This document shows positions 51,386-61,590 of a stretch of DNA of 64,000 nt, one piece after another. Positions within the stretch are counted from its first letter, which is position 1, and the number at the start of each line of letters is the position of its first letter. A program made the translations under genes and the position numbers. The notes beneath the pieces are model-generated. The model ran no database searches. It was not told the origin of the DNA and was given only the letters and a program-made list of their open reading frames with translations. Origin of the DNA: Bradyrhizobium sp. Ce-3 (GTDB taxonomy: Bacteria > Pseudomonadota > Alphaproteobacteria > Rhizobiales > Xanthobacteraceae); the NCBI RefSeq assembly GCF_022835695.1, contig NZ_BQUV01000001.1, forward strand, positions 1,030,263-1,094,262. Direction: 5' to 3'.

Positions 51386-53925
51386 GCCAGCCCCGTGAGC
51401 TTCTCCGGCCGGCTGGCATTCGGTCCGTGCGGGAAATAATGCAGCCCGATCGCATCGGAGAGGTTGAGCAGGTCCTGCTCCAGCGCAAACAGCGTCTTGA
51501 CGTCGAGGCTGCGAGCTTCGGCCGTCGTCAACATCGCCTCGACCGCGACCGCAAGCCGTTGCGGCCGTTCGATCAGTCCGTGCTCCTTCAGGCTCGGCAG
51601 CGCGGCGATATGCTCGTTCAGCGCCGCGACCTGGAATGCGACCGAGCGCGGATTGTAGGGGTCGAGCACGGCGAGGTCGCGCACCGGCGTGAGCAGCGGC
51701 TGCACCAGATAGCGCGAGCGATAGGTGATCTGGCAATCGACCAGCGTCAGCAGGACGTCGAGATCCTCGTCACCGGCTTCGTCATAGGCGAACTGGCGGG
51801 CAAAGCGCGTGGTGTTGATGGCACGCTCGGCGCGGCGGCCCATTTCGAGGAAGCGCCAGCCGGCCGCGCGGTTCATGTTCTCCTGCGCGAGACCAGCGAA
51901 GCTTGCGAGCTCCTGCAGGGTCAGCTCGGCGGCACTGACGACGCCGTCATCGTCGTGAACCTCGATCGCAAGCCGATCGGCCATCTCGGTGATGACCTGC
52001 CAGGCGTCCGGCGACAGCCGCTCGCGGAGCGAGGTGGCGGTGCGCTGCGCCGATCGCACCAACGACAGCGCCGAGCCGAACTTCTCCTCGCTCTGCAACG
52101 CCTCAAGCGCGACCTTGGCGGGATTGGCGCGCGCCGTCTGCGAGGCCGCGCCCCAGGTCACCAGCATGCGCTGGATGCGCTCGGCCGAATGCATCGCTGG
52201 TGTCGGGCCGGTTGCATTCGCCCGCGCGGGATCGCGCAGCGGCGTGCATAGCGCACGGATCAGGCGAATGGTGGCCTCGGCGCGCTCGAGATAGCGGCCG
52301 AGCCAGAACAGATTGTCGGCGGCGCGGCTCGGCAGCACGCCGGCGATGCGGCGGATGCGGACGGTGTCGACCGCCGGCAGCAGGGTCGAGGTCGCGACCG
52401 CCTTGTCGGAGACCACCCAGACGTCGGCGGACACCGCGCCATCGCCCATCGACACCGCGCGCGCATCCGCCCGATCGGCAATCCGGCAGAAGCCGCCGGG
52501 CAACACGGTCCAGCCATCAGGCGTCGCCGCCGCGAACACCCGCAGCACGAACGGACGCGGCGCAATGCGGCCGTTCTCCCACACTGGCGTCGTCGACAGC
52601 CGCACCAGCTCCTGTCCGACATAGTCGATGCCGCGATGGCTGATCGCATCCTTCAGGCGGTCGCGATCGGCAGCCGACAATTCGCCCGGCAGCACCGGGC
52701 CGTGGCCCGGAAAATCCGCAACGCCGCGGCCATAAGCGCCCTCGATCGCGAATTCGTCGAGCCGCGACAGCACCTCCTCGCGGGCGGATTTCTGGCCGCA
52801 CCACCAGGTCGCGATATGCGGCATCATCAGGTCTTCAGAGAGCAGCCGCCGGCACAGATTGGGCAGGAAGCCGAGCAGCGCCTTCGCCTCCATCACGCCC
52901 GAGCCCGGCATGTTGGCGACTACGACGCCGCCCTTGCGCAGCACCTCGACGAGCCCGGGCACGCCGAGATAGGAGGAGGCATCGAGCTCGAGCGGATCGA
53001 GCATGTTGGAATCGACCCGGCGCAGCAGCACGTCGAGCCGCTTCAATCCGGCAACGGTGCGGATGTGGACGCGGTCGCCGGAGACCGCGAGATCGTCGCC
53101 CTCGACCAGCAGGAAGCCGAGATAACGCGCCAGCGTGGCGTGCTCGAAATAGGTCTCGCTGAACGCGCCCGGCGTCAGCAGGCCGATCCGCGGCTCGTCA
53201 CGATCGGCGCTGGCGCGCAGTGAATCGCGGAACGCCTCGAAGAACGGCGCAACGCGCTCGACATTCATCGACTTGTAGAGGTTGGAGAAGGCGCGCGACA
53301 GCACCAGGCGGTTCTCCAGCGCATAGCCCGCGCCCGACGGCGCCTGCGTGCGATCGCCGAGCACCCACCAGCGGCCGTCAGGCCCACGGCCGATGTCGGC
53401 GGCGTAGAGATGCAGATAGCGGCCGCCCGGCGGCTTGATACCGCTGACCGCGCGCAGATATTCGCTGCTGCCGGCGATCGCGGCCGCCGGGATGGCGCCG
53501 TCAGTGACCAGCCGGCCCTCGCCGTAGAGATCGGCCAGCACCATTTCCAAGAGCTGCGCGCGTTGCGCGACGCCGGCGGCAAGCTGCCGCCAGTCGGCCG
53601 CGTCGATGATCAGCGGCAGATGGCTAAGCGGCCAGATCCGGTCGGAGGTGTCGCCGGGCGCGCGATAGGTGACGCCGGCCTCGCGCAGATGGCGGTCGGC
53701 GGAAGCAAATCGGCGCTCGATATCGGACGGCGACAGCGCGGCAAAGGCATCGAAGAAACGGGCCCAGGCCGGCCGCGGCGCGCCGTCGTCGGCAATGTAT
53801 TCGTCGGGAATGCCGGGCAGCCGGACATAGTCGCGGGTCCATTGCGCCATCCGGCGCTGGCCGGGACGGGCCCTGCTCTCCTGACTGCTGCCTTGACTAC
53901 CGCCTTGGCCACCCGACACTGTCAT
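51382..53925 (-). CDS. Circularly permuted ATP-grasp / alpha-E domain fusion
   Basis: An 847-residue two-domain protein. Residues about 60-510 match the circularly permuted ATP-grasp (DUF404/DUF407) fold predicted to form amide bonds. Visible segments are GRYLHLYAADIGRGPDGRWWVLGDRTQAPSGAGYALENR, RIGLLTPGAFSETYFEHATLARYLGFLLVEGDDL, LRRVDSNMLDPLEL and VLRKGGVVVANMPGSGVMEAKAL. Residues about 530-840 are the helical alpha-E domain (LPSRAADNLFWLGRYLERAEATIRLIRAL, then EMGRRAERAINTTRFARQFA). The two are separate genes in many bacteria. The first 30 residues are Gly/Ser/Gln-rich. It sits between two transglutaminase genes, overlapping the downstream one. Confidence 0.9.
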   Translation of the reverse strand: MTVSGGQGGSQGSSQESRARPGQRRMAQWTRDYVRLPGIPDEYIADDGAPRPAWARFFDAFAALSPSDIERRFASADRHLREAGVTYRAPGDTSDRIWPLSHLPLIIDAADWRQLAAGVAQRAQLLEMVLADLYGEGRLVTDGAIPAAAIAGSSEYLRAVSGIKPPGGRYLHLYAADIGRGPDGRWWVLGDRTQAPSGAGYALENRLVLSRAFSNLYKSMNVERVAPFFEAFRDSLRASADRDEPRIGLLTPGAFSETYFEHATLARYLGFLLVEGDDLAVSGDRVHIRTVAGLKRLDVLLRRVDSNMLDPLELDASSYLGVPGLVEVLRKGGVVVANMPGSGVMEAKALLGFLPNLCRRLLSEDLMMPHIATWWCGQKSAREEVLSRLDEFAIEGAYGRGVADFPGHGPVLPGELSAADRDRLKDAISHRGIDYVGQELVRLSTTPVWENGRIAPRPFVLRVFAAATPDGWTVLPGGFCRIADRADARAVSMGDGAVSADVWVVSDKAVATSTLLPAVDTVRIRRIAGVLPSRAADNLFWLGRYLERAEATIRLIRALCTPLRDPARANATGPTPAMHSAERIQRMLVTWGAASQTARANPAKVALEALQSEEKFGSALSLVRSAQRTATSLRERLSPDAWQVITEMADRLAIEVHDDDGVVSAAELTLQELASFAGLAQENMNRAAGWRFLEMGRRAERAINTTRFARQFAYDEAGDEDLDVLLTLVDCQITYRSRYLVQPLLTPVRDLAVLDPYNPRSVAFQVAALNEHIAALPSLKEHGLIERPQRLAVAVEAMLTTAEARSLDVKTLFALEQDLLNLSDAIGLHYFPHGPNASRPEKLTGLA

Positions 53926-53945
53926 TGCACTTCCCCTGCGGCCAA

Positions 53946-56900
53946 TTAGTGCAGGAGCGGCGTCCGCAAGTCGAGGGTCAAGGGAAACTCAATTGTGCGT
54001 TCCACCGGCGGTGTTTCAATCTTGCCGGGGGTGTGGCCGTGGTCCTGAAAGCGTGCCAGCCGCCGCGCCTCGGCCTCGTAGGAATTGACCGGCTTGGTCT
54101 CGTAGTTGCGGCCGCCGGGATGGGCGACGTGATAGACGCAGCCGCCGAGCGAGCGGCCGTTCCAGGTGTCGATCAGGTCGAAGGTCAGCGGCGCGTGCAC
54201 GGGAATGGTCGGATGCAGGCCGGAGGCCGGCTGCCAGGCCTTGAAGCGGACACCGGCAACGGCCTCGCCGGCGCGGCCGGTCTCGGTCATCGGCATCCGC
54301 CTGCCGTTGCAGGTGATGACGTGGCGGCCCTCGACAAAACCTGTTGCCTTGACCTGGAGCCGCTCGACCGACGAATCGACGTAGCGCACAGTGCCGCCTG
54401 AGGTGCCCTCCTCGCCGAGCACATGCCAGGGCTCGAGCGCCTGCCGCAGCTCGAGGCCGACGCCGCCGTGATGGACGTGGCCGAAGGCGGGGAAACGGAA
54501 TTCGAGTTGTGCCCGATACCATTCCGGCTCGACGTCGTAGCCGAACTGCTTGAGCTCGGCGAGCACACCGAGGAAATCCTCCCACAGGAAATGCGGCAGC
54601 ATAAAGCGGTCATGCAGCGTGGTGCCCCAGCGCACGAACTTGCCCTCCAGCGGCTCACGCCACAGCTTTGCGATCAGGGCACGGATCAGGAGCTGCTGCG
54701 CCAGCGACATCCGCGGGTCGGGCGGCATTTCGAGCGCGCGGAATTCGACCAGGCCGAGCCGGCCGGTCGGACCATCGGGTGAATAGAGCTTGTCGATGCA
54801 GATCTCGGCGCGATGGGTGTTGCCGGTGATGTCGACCAGGATGTGCCGGAATAGCCGGTCGACCAGCCACAGCGGCGCATCCATGCCCGGCGGCGGCACA
54901 TGCGACAGCGCGATCTCCAGTTCATAGAGCCCATCGTGCCGCGCCTCGTCGATGCGCGGCGCCTGGCTGGTCGGGCCGATGAACATGCCCGAGAACAGAT
55001 ACGACAGCGACGGATGCCGCTGCCAATACAGCACGAGGCTCTTCAGCAGGTCAGGCCGGCGCAGGAACGGGGAATCCTCCGGCCTGCTGCCGCCGACCAC
55101 GATGTGGTTGCCGCCGCCGGTGCCGGTGTGCCGGCCGTCGACCAGGAAGCGGTTGGCGCCCAGCCGCGTCTTCGCGGAGTCCTCATAGAGGCCAAGGGTG
55201 ATGTCGACGGCCTCGCGCCAGCTCTGTGCCGGCTGCACGTTGATCTCGATCACACCTGGATCGGGCGTCACCTTGATCACCTCGATGCGCGGATCGAATG
55301 GCGGTGCGTAGCCCTCGACATGGACCTGCAGCTCGAGGTCCTCGGCGGTCGCCTCGATGGCCGCGACCAGATCGAGATAGTCGTCGACCTTCTCGACCGG
55401 CGGCATGAAGGCGCACAGCACGCCGTCGCGCACCTCGATCGACATCGCGGTGCGCACCGGCAGCGGCTCGGGGATATCCTCGAGCGACTGCTTCAGCTCT
55501 GGATCGATCTCCCCCAGCGCATCGCGCGGCGCCATCGGATCCTGCTCGATGATGTAGGGAAAATCGTCCGGCGGGACGTGTTCGAGCGAAGAGATCGGAA
55601 GCCGCAAGCCCAGCGGGGAATCGCCCGGGAACAGGAACAGATGGCTGCGCCGGATCTTCCAGCGCTCGCTGCGCCAGCGCGCCGGCACGCGATCGCCCAG
55701 CGGGCTCCAGCGCTGGATCGGCAGCACGTAACCCTTCGGCGAGGTCAGCCCCTCATCGAACACCCGCGCCATCCGCGCGCGCTCTTCCGGATCGGTCAGT
55801 TTGGAATTCGCAGGGCTGACATTGGCAGGCAGGCCGGCCTCACGCTCGAGCCAGAACGCAGTGTCTTCGTAAGCCGGCATGACGTAGTCAGCCTTCAGGC
55901 CAAGCCGCGCGGCGATGCCGATTACGACGCGCTCCGCATCGGCGATCTCAGCCTTGCCCGGATTTTCGACTGAAGCGATCAGGTCGGCATTCTTCCAGAT
56001 CGGCTTGCCATCCTTGCGCCAGTAGAGGCCGAACGCCCAGCGCGGCAGACTCTCGCCGGGGTACCATTTGCCCTGGCCGTAATGCAGCAGCCCGCCCGGC
56101 GCGAACCGTGCGCGCAGCTTGCGGATCAATTCATCGGCCAGCGCACGCTTGGTCGGACCGACCGCGGCGACATTCCACTCCGGCGATTCCAGATCGTCGA
56201 CCGAGACGAAGGTCGGCTCGCCGCCCATGGTGAGCCGCACGTCGTGCGCCGCAAGGTCGGCATCGACGCGCTCGCCGACCTGGTCAAGCCGCGCCCAGGA
56301 TTGATCGGAGAAAGGTTTGGTGATGCGCGGCGCTTCGCGCACCCGCGTCACGTTCATTTCGAAGCCGAACTCGACGTTGGCGGCGCCTGCGGTGCCGGAG
56401 ATCGGCGCCGCCGAACGGTAATGCGGCGTGGCGCAGACCGGGATATGCCCCTCGCCCGTCAGCATGCCCGAGGTGACGTCGAAGCCGATCCAGCCCGCGC
56501 CCGGCAGATAGACTTCCGCCCATGCATGCAAATCGGTGAAATCGTTTTCGACCTCGCGCGGCCCTTCGAGCGGATCAATGTCCGGCCGTACCTGGATGAG
56601 ATAGCCGGAGACGAAACGCGCGGCGAGCCCGAGATGGCGTAGCGCCTGGATGAAAAGCCAGGCCGAGTCACGACAGGAGCCGGAGTTCGCGGCAAGCGTC
56701 TCCTCCGGCGTCTGCACACCGGTCTCCATGCGGACGGTATAGCCGATCCGCCTCTGCAGCTGCGCGTTCAGCTCGACCAGGAAATTGACGGTGCTGTCAG
56801 CCTTGCGCGGTATCTCCTTGAGATACGCCGCGAGCAACGGGCCGGGTTCATCGGCCTCGAGGTACGGTGCGAGCTCGGCCTTGAGATCGCCGGGATATTC

Positions 56901-57212
56901 GAATGGAAAGCTGTTGGCGTACGGCTCGACGAAGAAGTCGAACGGATTGACCACGGTCATCTCAGCGGTGAAGTCGACCTCGACCTTGAGCTCGGTCGCC
57001 TTCTCCGGGAAGACGTAGCGCGCCAGCCAGTTGCCCTGCGGATCCTGCTGCCAGTTCACGAAGTGATTGGCCGGCGTGACCTTGAGCGAATAGCTTGTGA
57101 TCGGCGTGCGCGTGTGCGGCGCGGGCCGGAGCCGAATGGTCTGGGGCCCGAGATCGATCGGCCGGTCGTATTTGTAGTGAGTGACGTGATGCAGTGCGAC
57201 TGATATCGACAC
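53946..57212 (-). CDS. Transglutaminase-DUF2126 large fusion protein
   Basis: A 1088-residue protein. Residues 1-290 are a transglutaminase module with N-terminal beta domain and core (C180 in [12 protein letters not shown]229 in [10 protein letters not shown]245 in IGFDVTSG). The remaining 800 residues are DUF2126, with [34 protein letters not shown], the [16 protein letters not shown] segment and [27 protein letters not shown] recall DUF2126 being assigned to the glutamine-synthetase-like carboxylate-amine ligases. The GTG at 57212 is preceded by GGAG. It heads the operon with the ATP-grasp/alpha-E and second transglutaminase genes. The substrate is unknown. Confidence 0.9.
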   Translation of the reverse strand: MSISVALHHVTHYKYDRPIDLGPQTIRLRPAPHTRTPITSYSLKVTPANHFVNWQQDPQGNWLARYVFPEKATELKVEVDFTAEMTVVNPFDFFVEPYANSFPFEYPGDLKAELAPYLEADEPGPLLAAYLKEIPRKADSTVNFLVELNAQLQRRIGYTVRMETGVQTPEETLAANSGSCRDSAWLFIQALRHLGLAARFVSGYLIQVRPDIDPLEGPREVENDFTDLHAWAEVYLPGAGWIGFDVTSGMLTGEGHIPVCATPHYRSAAPISGTAGAANVEFGFEMNVTRVREAPRITKPFSDQSWARLDQVGERVDADLAAHDVRLTMGGEPTFVSVDDLESPEWNVAAVGPTKRALADELIRKLRARFAPGGLLHYGQGKWYPGESLPRWAFGLYWRKDGKPIWKNADLIASVENPGKAEIADAERVVIGIAARLGLKADYVMPAYEDTAFWLEREAGLPANVSPANSKLTDPEERARMARVFDEGLTSPKGYVLPIQRWSPLGDRVPARWRSERWKIRRSHLFLFPGDSPLGLRLPISSLEHVPPDDFPYIIEQDPMAPRDALGEIDPELKQSLEDIPEPLPVRTAMSIEVRDGVLCAFMPPVEKVDDYLDLVAAIEATAEDLELQVHVEGYAPPFDPRIEVIKVTPDPGVIEINVQPAQSWREAVDITLGLYEDSAKTRLGANRFLVDGRHTGTGGGNHIVVGGSRPEDSPFLRRPDLLKSLVLYWQRHPSLSYLFSGMFIGPTSQAPRIDEARHDGLYELEIALSHVPPPGMDAPLWLVDRLFRHILVDITGNTHRAEICIDKLYSPDGPTGRLGLVEFRALEMPPDPRMSLAQQLLIRALIAKLWREPLEGKFVRWGTTLHDRFMLPHFLWEDFLGVLAELKQFGYDVEPEWYRAQLEFRFPAFGHVHHGGVGLELRQALEPWHVLGEEGTSGGTVRYVDSSVERLQVKATGFVEGRHVITCNGRRMPMTETGRAGEAVAGVRFKAWQPASGLHPTIPVHAPLTFDLIDTWNGRSLGGCVYHVAHPGGRNYETKPVNSYEAEARRLARFQDHGHTPGKIETPPVERTIEFPLTLDLRTPLLH

Positions 57213-57312
57213 GGACCAGGGACTCCAGCAGCTTTTTTGAGCAGAACACTGGTTCCGGTCGACATCAAGCACTAACAACGGGCATGGGGTGCCCAAGGTG
57301 AGGGCTACGGGA

Positions 57313-57816
57313 CTAGCGGCCGATCGCGCCAGAGACTTGCGAGGCGAGCTGCTCGGCGAGCATGTGATAGCCTTCGGGGGTCAAGTGCACGCCATCAGGC
57401 TGATGGGGGAGTCCACCCAGCATCCCGTTCGGCAGCATGATCACCGTGATGCCACGGGCGCTCAGCCGGCTTTGAATATCCGCCGTGCGGTCAGGGCTGA
57501 GCTTGCGCCGGTCATTGCCGCCCGGCTGCAGGATCAGCGCACGGGTGCCGTTCGGGACTACCCGGTCGAGCCGTTGCAGCATCCCTTCGGTGGTGTCGCC
57601 ATTGATGCCGGCATTCACGATGCGGACGTTCAATCCCTTGGCGCGCAAAATCGCTTCGAGCTGCGCCGGATAGGCCTGGTTGCGCGCCACGCCCTTGCCA
57701 TAGGTGTTGCTCGCGCCTAGCGCAACAATGGTTGCGGCGTCAGCCGAACCGGCGCCAAGGCTCAAAGCGGCCAGAAATGCGAGGCATCCGAAGAAACTCA
57801 ATCGACGTGCGCGCAT
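57313..57816 (-). CDS. Secreted SGNH-hydrolase (arylesterase/thioesterase I-like)
   Basis: A 167-residue SGNH esterase with a Sec signal peptide (ending GSADA). Block I reads [11 protein letters not shown] with the nucleophile S36; the usual GDS is GAS here. Further blocks are NAGINGDTT (G70), QPGGNDRR (N101) and the D141/H144 pair in [10 protein letters not shown]. It resembles TesA/TAP-type arylesterases of the periplasm. GGAGG lies 5 bases before the ATG. It stands alone, with the palindromic repeat at 57835-57918 just upstream. Confidence 0.9.
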   Translation of the reverse strand: MRARRLSFFGCLAFLAALSLGAGSADAATIVALGASNTYGKGVARNQAYPAQLEAILRAKGLNVRIVNAGINGDTTEGMLQRLDRVVPNGTRALILQPGGNDRRKLSPDRTADIQSRLSARGITVIMLPNGMLGGLPHQPDGVHLTPEGYHMLAEQLASQVSGAIGR

Positions 57817-57834
57817 GTTTCCTCCGTCCAGTCC

Positions 57835-57918
57835 GTAGCCCGGATGAAGCGAAGCGTAATCCGGGGATCTTCATCCACGGCGAGAGTCCCGGATTTCGCT
57901 GCGCTCCATCCGGGCTAC
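57835..57918. repeat. Long palindromic intergenic repeat (copy 2)
   Basis: The left arm, from GTAGCCCGGATGAAGCGAAG, and the right arm, ending CCATCCGGGCTAC, are nearly complementary. The element matches the 20955-21040 repeat in both arms but not in the loop. Here it lies between two genes on the same strand (the altronate-dehydratase-family gene and the esterase gene). Confidence 0.9.
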
Positions 57919-57925
57919 GCGGAGA

Positions 57926-59449
57926 CTACATCGTCGCGCCGAGCACCCACGGCGCGAACTCGGCACCGCCGAAATCGAAGCTCTCGCTCTTGGTCGGCTG
58001 GCCTGAGGCGGTCTTGAGGATGAGGTCGAAGATGCGCTGGCCGCATTCCTGCACGCTCTCCTCGCCGTCGAGGATGGTGCCGCAATTGACGTCCATGTCG
58101 TCTTCCATCCGCTTGTACATCGGCGTGTTGGTGGCGAGCTTGATCGACGGCGCCGGCTTGCAACCGAACACGCTGCCGCGGCCGGTGGTGAAGCAGACGA
58201 GATTGGCGCCGCCGGCGACCTGCCCGGTCGCTGCGACCGGGTCGTAGCCGGGCGTGTCCATGAACACGAAACCCTTCTTGGTGACGGGCTCGGCGTAGTG
58301 AAGGACGTCGACGAGGTTGGTGCTGCCGGCCTTGGCCATCGCGCCGAGCGACTTCTCCAGGATGGTGGTGAGGCCGCCGGCCTTGTTGCCGGGGCTCGGA
58401 TTGGCGTTCATTTCGGCGCCTTCGCGCTGGGTATATTCCTCCCACCAGCGCATCAGGCCGACCAGCTTCTCGCCGACCTCGCGGCTGACGGCGCGGCGGG
58501 TCAACAGATGCTCGGCGCCGTAGGTCTCCGGCGTCTCCGAGAGAATCACCGTGCCGCCGTGACGGACCAGCAGATCGCTCGCGGCACCCAGCGCCGGATT
58601 GGCCGACACGCCGGAGTAACCATCCGAGCCGCCGCATTGCAGCGCCACGGTGAGCTCGCTCGCCGGCACCGCCTCGCGCTTGACCTTGTTGGCGTCAGTG
58701 AGCGCTTCCTTGACGAAGGCGACGCCAGCCTCGACCGTCTTGCGCGTGCCGCCGACCTCCTGGATGTCCATCGCGCGCAGGCGGCCGGCGAGCTTCTGCT
58801 CGGCCATCAGGCCGCCGATCTGGTTCACCTCGCAGCCGAGGCCGAGCACGATGACGTTGGAGAAATTGACGTGCCGCGCGTAACCGCCGAGCGTGCGGCG
58901 AAGCAGCGCCAGCGGCTCGTCCTGGGTCATGCCGCAGCCGGTCTTGTGGGTCAGCGCGACGACGCCGTCGACATTCGGGTAATCGGCCAGGGGGTTGTCG
59001 CCGGTGAACGGATTCTTCTTGAACATGTCGGCGACGATCCCGGCGACATGGGCACTGCAATTCACCGAGGTGAGGATGCCGATGTAGTTGCGCGTCGCGA
59101 CGCGGCCGTCGGCGCGGCGGATGCCCTCGAAGGTCGCCGGCAGATCGAAGTTCGGCACCGGCTTGACGTCGACGCCATAGGCGTAGTCCTTGGCGAAATC
59201 GCCCATACCGCAATTCTGGGTGTGCACGTGCTGGCCGGGCGCGATCGCCTGCGTCGCAAAGCCGATGATCTGGCCATAGCGCCTGATCGGCTCGCCTGTC
59301 GCGATCGGCTTGATCGCGACCTTGTGGCCGGCCGGGATTCGATCGAGCGTGGTGACGCCCTCGGTCACCTCCAACCCCGGCGGCAGGCTCGCGCGCGCGA
59401 TCAGGACGCTGTCGTCGGCGTGCAGGCGGATCGTTTGAGCCGAGGCCAT
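57926..59449 (-). CDS. UxaA-family altronate/galactarate-type dehydratase
   Basis: A 507-residue sugar-acid dehydratase of the UxaA/GarD family, fusing an N-terminal SAF domain (DDSVLIARASLPPGLEV to QHVHTQNCGMGDF) to the catalytic part. Iron-binding-type cysteines and signatures are in GILTSVNCSAHVAG, ALTHKTGCGMTQDE, GLGCEVNQIGG, ALQCGGSDGYSGVSANPALG and FTTGRGSVFGCKPAPSIKLATNTPMY. It would convert an altronate- or galactarate-like acid to its 2-keto-3-deoxy form. AAGGAG precedes the ATG. The aldolase and Ldh_2 genes upstream on the same strand fit one pathway. The exact substrate is not assigned. Confidence 0.9.
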   Translation of the reverse strand: MASAQTIRLHADDSVLIARASLPPGLEVTEGVTTLDRIPAGHKVAIKPIATGEPIRRYGQIIGFATQAIAPGQHVHTQNCGMGDFAKDYAYGVDVKPVPNFDLPATFEGIRRADGRVATRNYIGILTSVNCSAHVAGIVADMFKKNPFTGDNPLADYPNVDGVVALTHKTGCGMTQDEPLALLRRTLGGYARHVNFSNVIVLGLGCEVNQIGGLMAEQKLAGRLRAMDIQEVGGTRKTVEAGVAFVKEALTDANKVKREAVPASELTVALQCGGSDGYSGVSANPALGAASDLLVRHGGTVILSETPETYGAEHLLTRRAVSREVGEKLVGLMRWWEEYTQREGAEMNANPSPGNKAGGLTTILEKSLGAMAKAGSTNLVDVLHYAEPVTKKGFVFMDTPGYDPVAATGQVAGGANLVCFTTGRGSVFGCKPAPSIKLATNTPMYKRMEDDMDVNCGTILDGEESVQECGQRIFDLILKTASGQPTKSESFDFGGAEFAPWVLGATM

Positions 59450-59471
59450 CGGAGTTCTCCTTTGTCTTTCT

Positions 59472-59617
59472 TCACCTCTCCCCGTCCTTTACGGGGAGAG
59501 GTCGGATCGCGTCAGCGATCCGGGTGAGGGGCGAGGCACGAAGTCATTGCAACGATGGTGCTCGCCGGATGGAGGCCCCTTACCCCAACCCTCTCCCCGC
59601 AAGCGCGGGGCGAGGGA
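59472..59617. repeat. Composite intergenic palindromic element (three hairpins)
   Basis: Three stem-loops in a row: ACCTCTCCCCGT/ACGGGGAGAGGT (59474-59502, perfect 12 bp), CGGATCGC/GCGATCCG (59503-59522, perfect 8 bp) and CCCTCTCCCCGC/GCGGGGCGAGGG (59589-59616, one mismatch). This is the layout of a repeat family common between rhizobial genes. It lies between the dehydratase and aldolase genes of one operon. Confidence 0.88.
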
Positions 59618-59629
59618 GCAAACAAGTGC

Positions 59630-60406
59630 TTACGCCTTGCCGCCGGACTTCTCGCGGGTCTGGTTGACCTGCATCCTGGCGTAGACCTGCATCAGGCCCA
59701 CTTCGTTCGACAGCGTCACGAGCTTGAAGCCCATGTTGATCGCGCGCACCGCGCCTTCGGCGCCGGAGCAGTGGATGCCGGGGTTGAGACCGCGCTTGCC
59801 GCATTCCTTGATGATCTTCTCGTAGATCTTGAGGATCTCCGGCTCGTCACGATCGAGCTTCGGCACCAGGCCGTAGGAGAAGCCGAGATCGGACGGGCCG
59901 ATATAGACGCCGTCGATGCCTTCGACATCGAGGATCGCTTCCATGTTCTCGACCGCGGTCTTGGTCTCCATCATCGGCAGCAGCACGATCTCGTCGTTGG
60001 CGGTCTGCTGATAGGTGCCGGCCGAGCCGTACATGCCGGCGCGGATCGGACCGTTGGAGCGCACGCCCTTCGGCGGATATTTTGCGTAGGAAACGAGATT
60101 CTTGGCTTCCTGCGGCGTGTTGACCATCGGGCAGATCACGCCATAGGCGCCGCCATCCAGCACCTTGCCGATGATGCCGGGCTCATTCCAGGGCACGCGG
60201 ACCATCGGCGTGACCGGATGGGCATGCATCGACTGGAAGCACTGCACCATCGACTGATAGTCCTGCACACCGTGCTGCATGTCGACGGTGACGCTGTCGA
60301 AGCCGCATTGCGCGATCACTTCGGCCGAGAACCCGGAGGGGATCGCAAGCCACGCGTTCACCACCGCCTTGCCCGATGCCCAGACCTGCTTGACCTTGTT
60401 TGCCAT
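59630..60406 (-). CDS. HpcH/HpaI-family 2-keto-3-deoxy acid aldolase
   Basis: A 258-residue class II pyruvate aldolase. Family segments are FDSVTVDMQHGVQDYQSM, PMVRVPWNEPGIIGKVLDGGAYGVICPMVNT, LLPMMETKTAVENMEAIL (metal-binding Glu) and GVYIGPSDLGFSYG (metal-binding Asp). It would split a 2-keto-3-deoxy sugar acid to pyruvate and an aldehyde, directly following the dehydratase step encoded at 57926-59449. AAGGA lies 9 bases before the ATG. Confidence 0.91.
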   Translation of the reverse strand: MANKVKQVWASGKAVVNAWLAIPSGFSAEVIAQCGFDSVTVDMQHGVQDYQSMVQCFQSMHAHPVTPMVRVPWNEPGIIGKVLDGGAYGVICPMVNTPQEAKNLVSYAKYPPKGVRSNGPIRAGMYGSAGTYQQTANDEIVLLPMMETKTAVENMEAILDVEGIDGVYIGPSDLGFSYGLVPKLDRDEPEILKIYEKIIKECGKRGLNPGIHCSGAEGAVRAINMGFKLVTLSNEVGLMQVYARMQVNQTREKSGGKA

Positions 60407-60468
60407 TGATCACGTTTCCTTTTGTGTTTCTTGAGGGCTTTCTTGAAGGTTTTCTTGGAGGGCGGACC

Positions 60469-61554
60469 TCAGCTGGTCGCCCGCTGGATCGAGACTTCGC
60501 TGACGCCGACTTCGCGCGCGGTATTCACTATCGCCGCCCAGGTGTCGTCAGGCAAGGGGATGCCGTTCCTGGTGCGATCGGCACGGGTTTTCCGCTCGGG
60601 ATCGCCTGGAACCAGTACGGAATCCGTGCCCGCGATCGGCTTGGTGGCGCGGATGAAATCGGTGTAGCGGGTGATCTCGCCATCGAAGAAATTGCTGGTG
60701 TCGATCACCTTGGGATCGATGTAGAACGCCATCATACCGTTGGCGAAGCGGCGGTCCGACGAGGTCGCGCCGGTGCCGGTCAGCGCGCCGCCGAGCAGCT
60801 CGCAGATGAACGCGAGGCCGGAGCCCTTGTGATCGCCGAAGGCGCGGATCGCGCCGGTCCCCTTGGTGTGATCGCGCGGCCCGTCCGGCGTGTACGGACC
60901 ATACAGCACGTGCGGATCCTCGCTCAGCGTGCCGTCGGCATCGACCAGCGCGCCATGCGGCAGCTTCTTGCCGCCGCGGCTTGAAACCAGCACCTTTCCT
61001 TCGGCGACGACCGAGGTCGCGAAATCGAGCACGATCGGGTCCTGGCCCTGGCGCGGAATGCCGACGCAATAGGGCGCGGTCGACAGCCGCTTCTCGACGC
61101 CGCCATAGGGCGCTACCAAGAGCGAGCCCGCCGCGGTCACGAAATGAATCGAAACAAGTCCCTCGGCGGCGGCCATCTCCGCCCAGTCGCCGACGCGGCC
61201 GAGATGGCCGGAGTTGCGCAGCGCGACGGCGGCAAGCCCCGCTTTCTTGCACTTCTCGATGCCGAGCTTGACCGCAATCGGGGTGACGGTCTGGCCATAG
61301 CCGAACTTGCCGTCGACCACCGCGAGCGACGGCGTGTCGACCACGACCTCAGGCGTCTGGTTCGGCACGATCGAGCCCATCTTCTTCCACCGGACATATA
61401 CCGGCACGCGGATCACGCCGTGGCTGTCATGCCCGGTGAGATTCGCCGTCGTAAGGTAAGTCGCGATGCGCTTAGCCTCTTCCGGAGAGGACTCCGAATG
61501 GGAAAACACCTCGGACACGAAGTTGATGAGGTTATCGACCTTGATGGTGACCAT
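60469..61554 (-). CDS. Ldh_2-family malate/L-lactate-type NAD(P) dehydrogenase
   Basis: A 361-residue member of the Ldh_2 (malate/lactate/ureidoglycolate dehydrogenase) family. The active-site segment is LTGHDSHGVIRV (H42-H45). Others are SGHLGRVGDWAEMAA, PYGGVEKRLSTAPYCVGIP and GDHKGSGLAFICELLGGALTG. It probably oxidises a 2-hydroxy acid or reduces a keto acid of the sugar-acid route. It lies 62 bases upstream of the aldolase on the same strand, so the three enzymes are probably one operon with the ABC genes above. The ribosome-binding site is weak. Confidence 0.9.
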   Translation of the reverse strand: MVTIKVDNLINFVSEVFSHSESSPEEAKRIATYLTTANLTGHDSHGVIRVPVYVRWKKMGSIVPNQTPEVVVDTPSLAVVDGKFGYGQTVTPIAVKLGIEKCKKAGLAAVALRNSGHLGRVGDWAEMAAAEGLVSIHFVTAAGSLLVAPYGGVEKRLSTAPYCVGIPRQGQDPIVLDFATSVVAEGKVLVSSRGGKKLPHGALVDADGTLSEDPHVLYGPYTPDGPRDHTKGTGAIRAFGDHKGSGLAFICELLGGALTGTGATSSDRRFANGMMAFYIDPKVIDTSNFFDGEITRYTDFIRATKPIAGTDSVLVPGDPERKTRADRTRNGIPLPDDTWAAIVNTAREVGVSEVSIQRATS

Positions 61555-61590
61555 GAAAAACTAGCTCGCTCGATACAGCACAGTGAGTTG

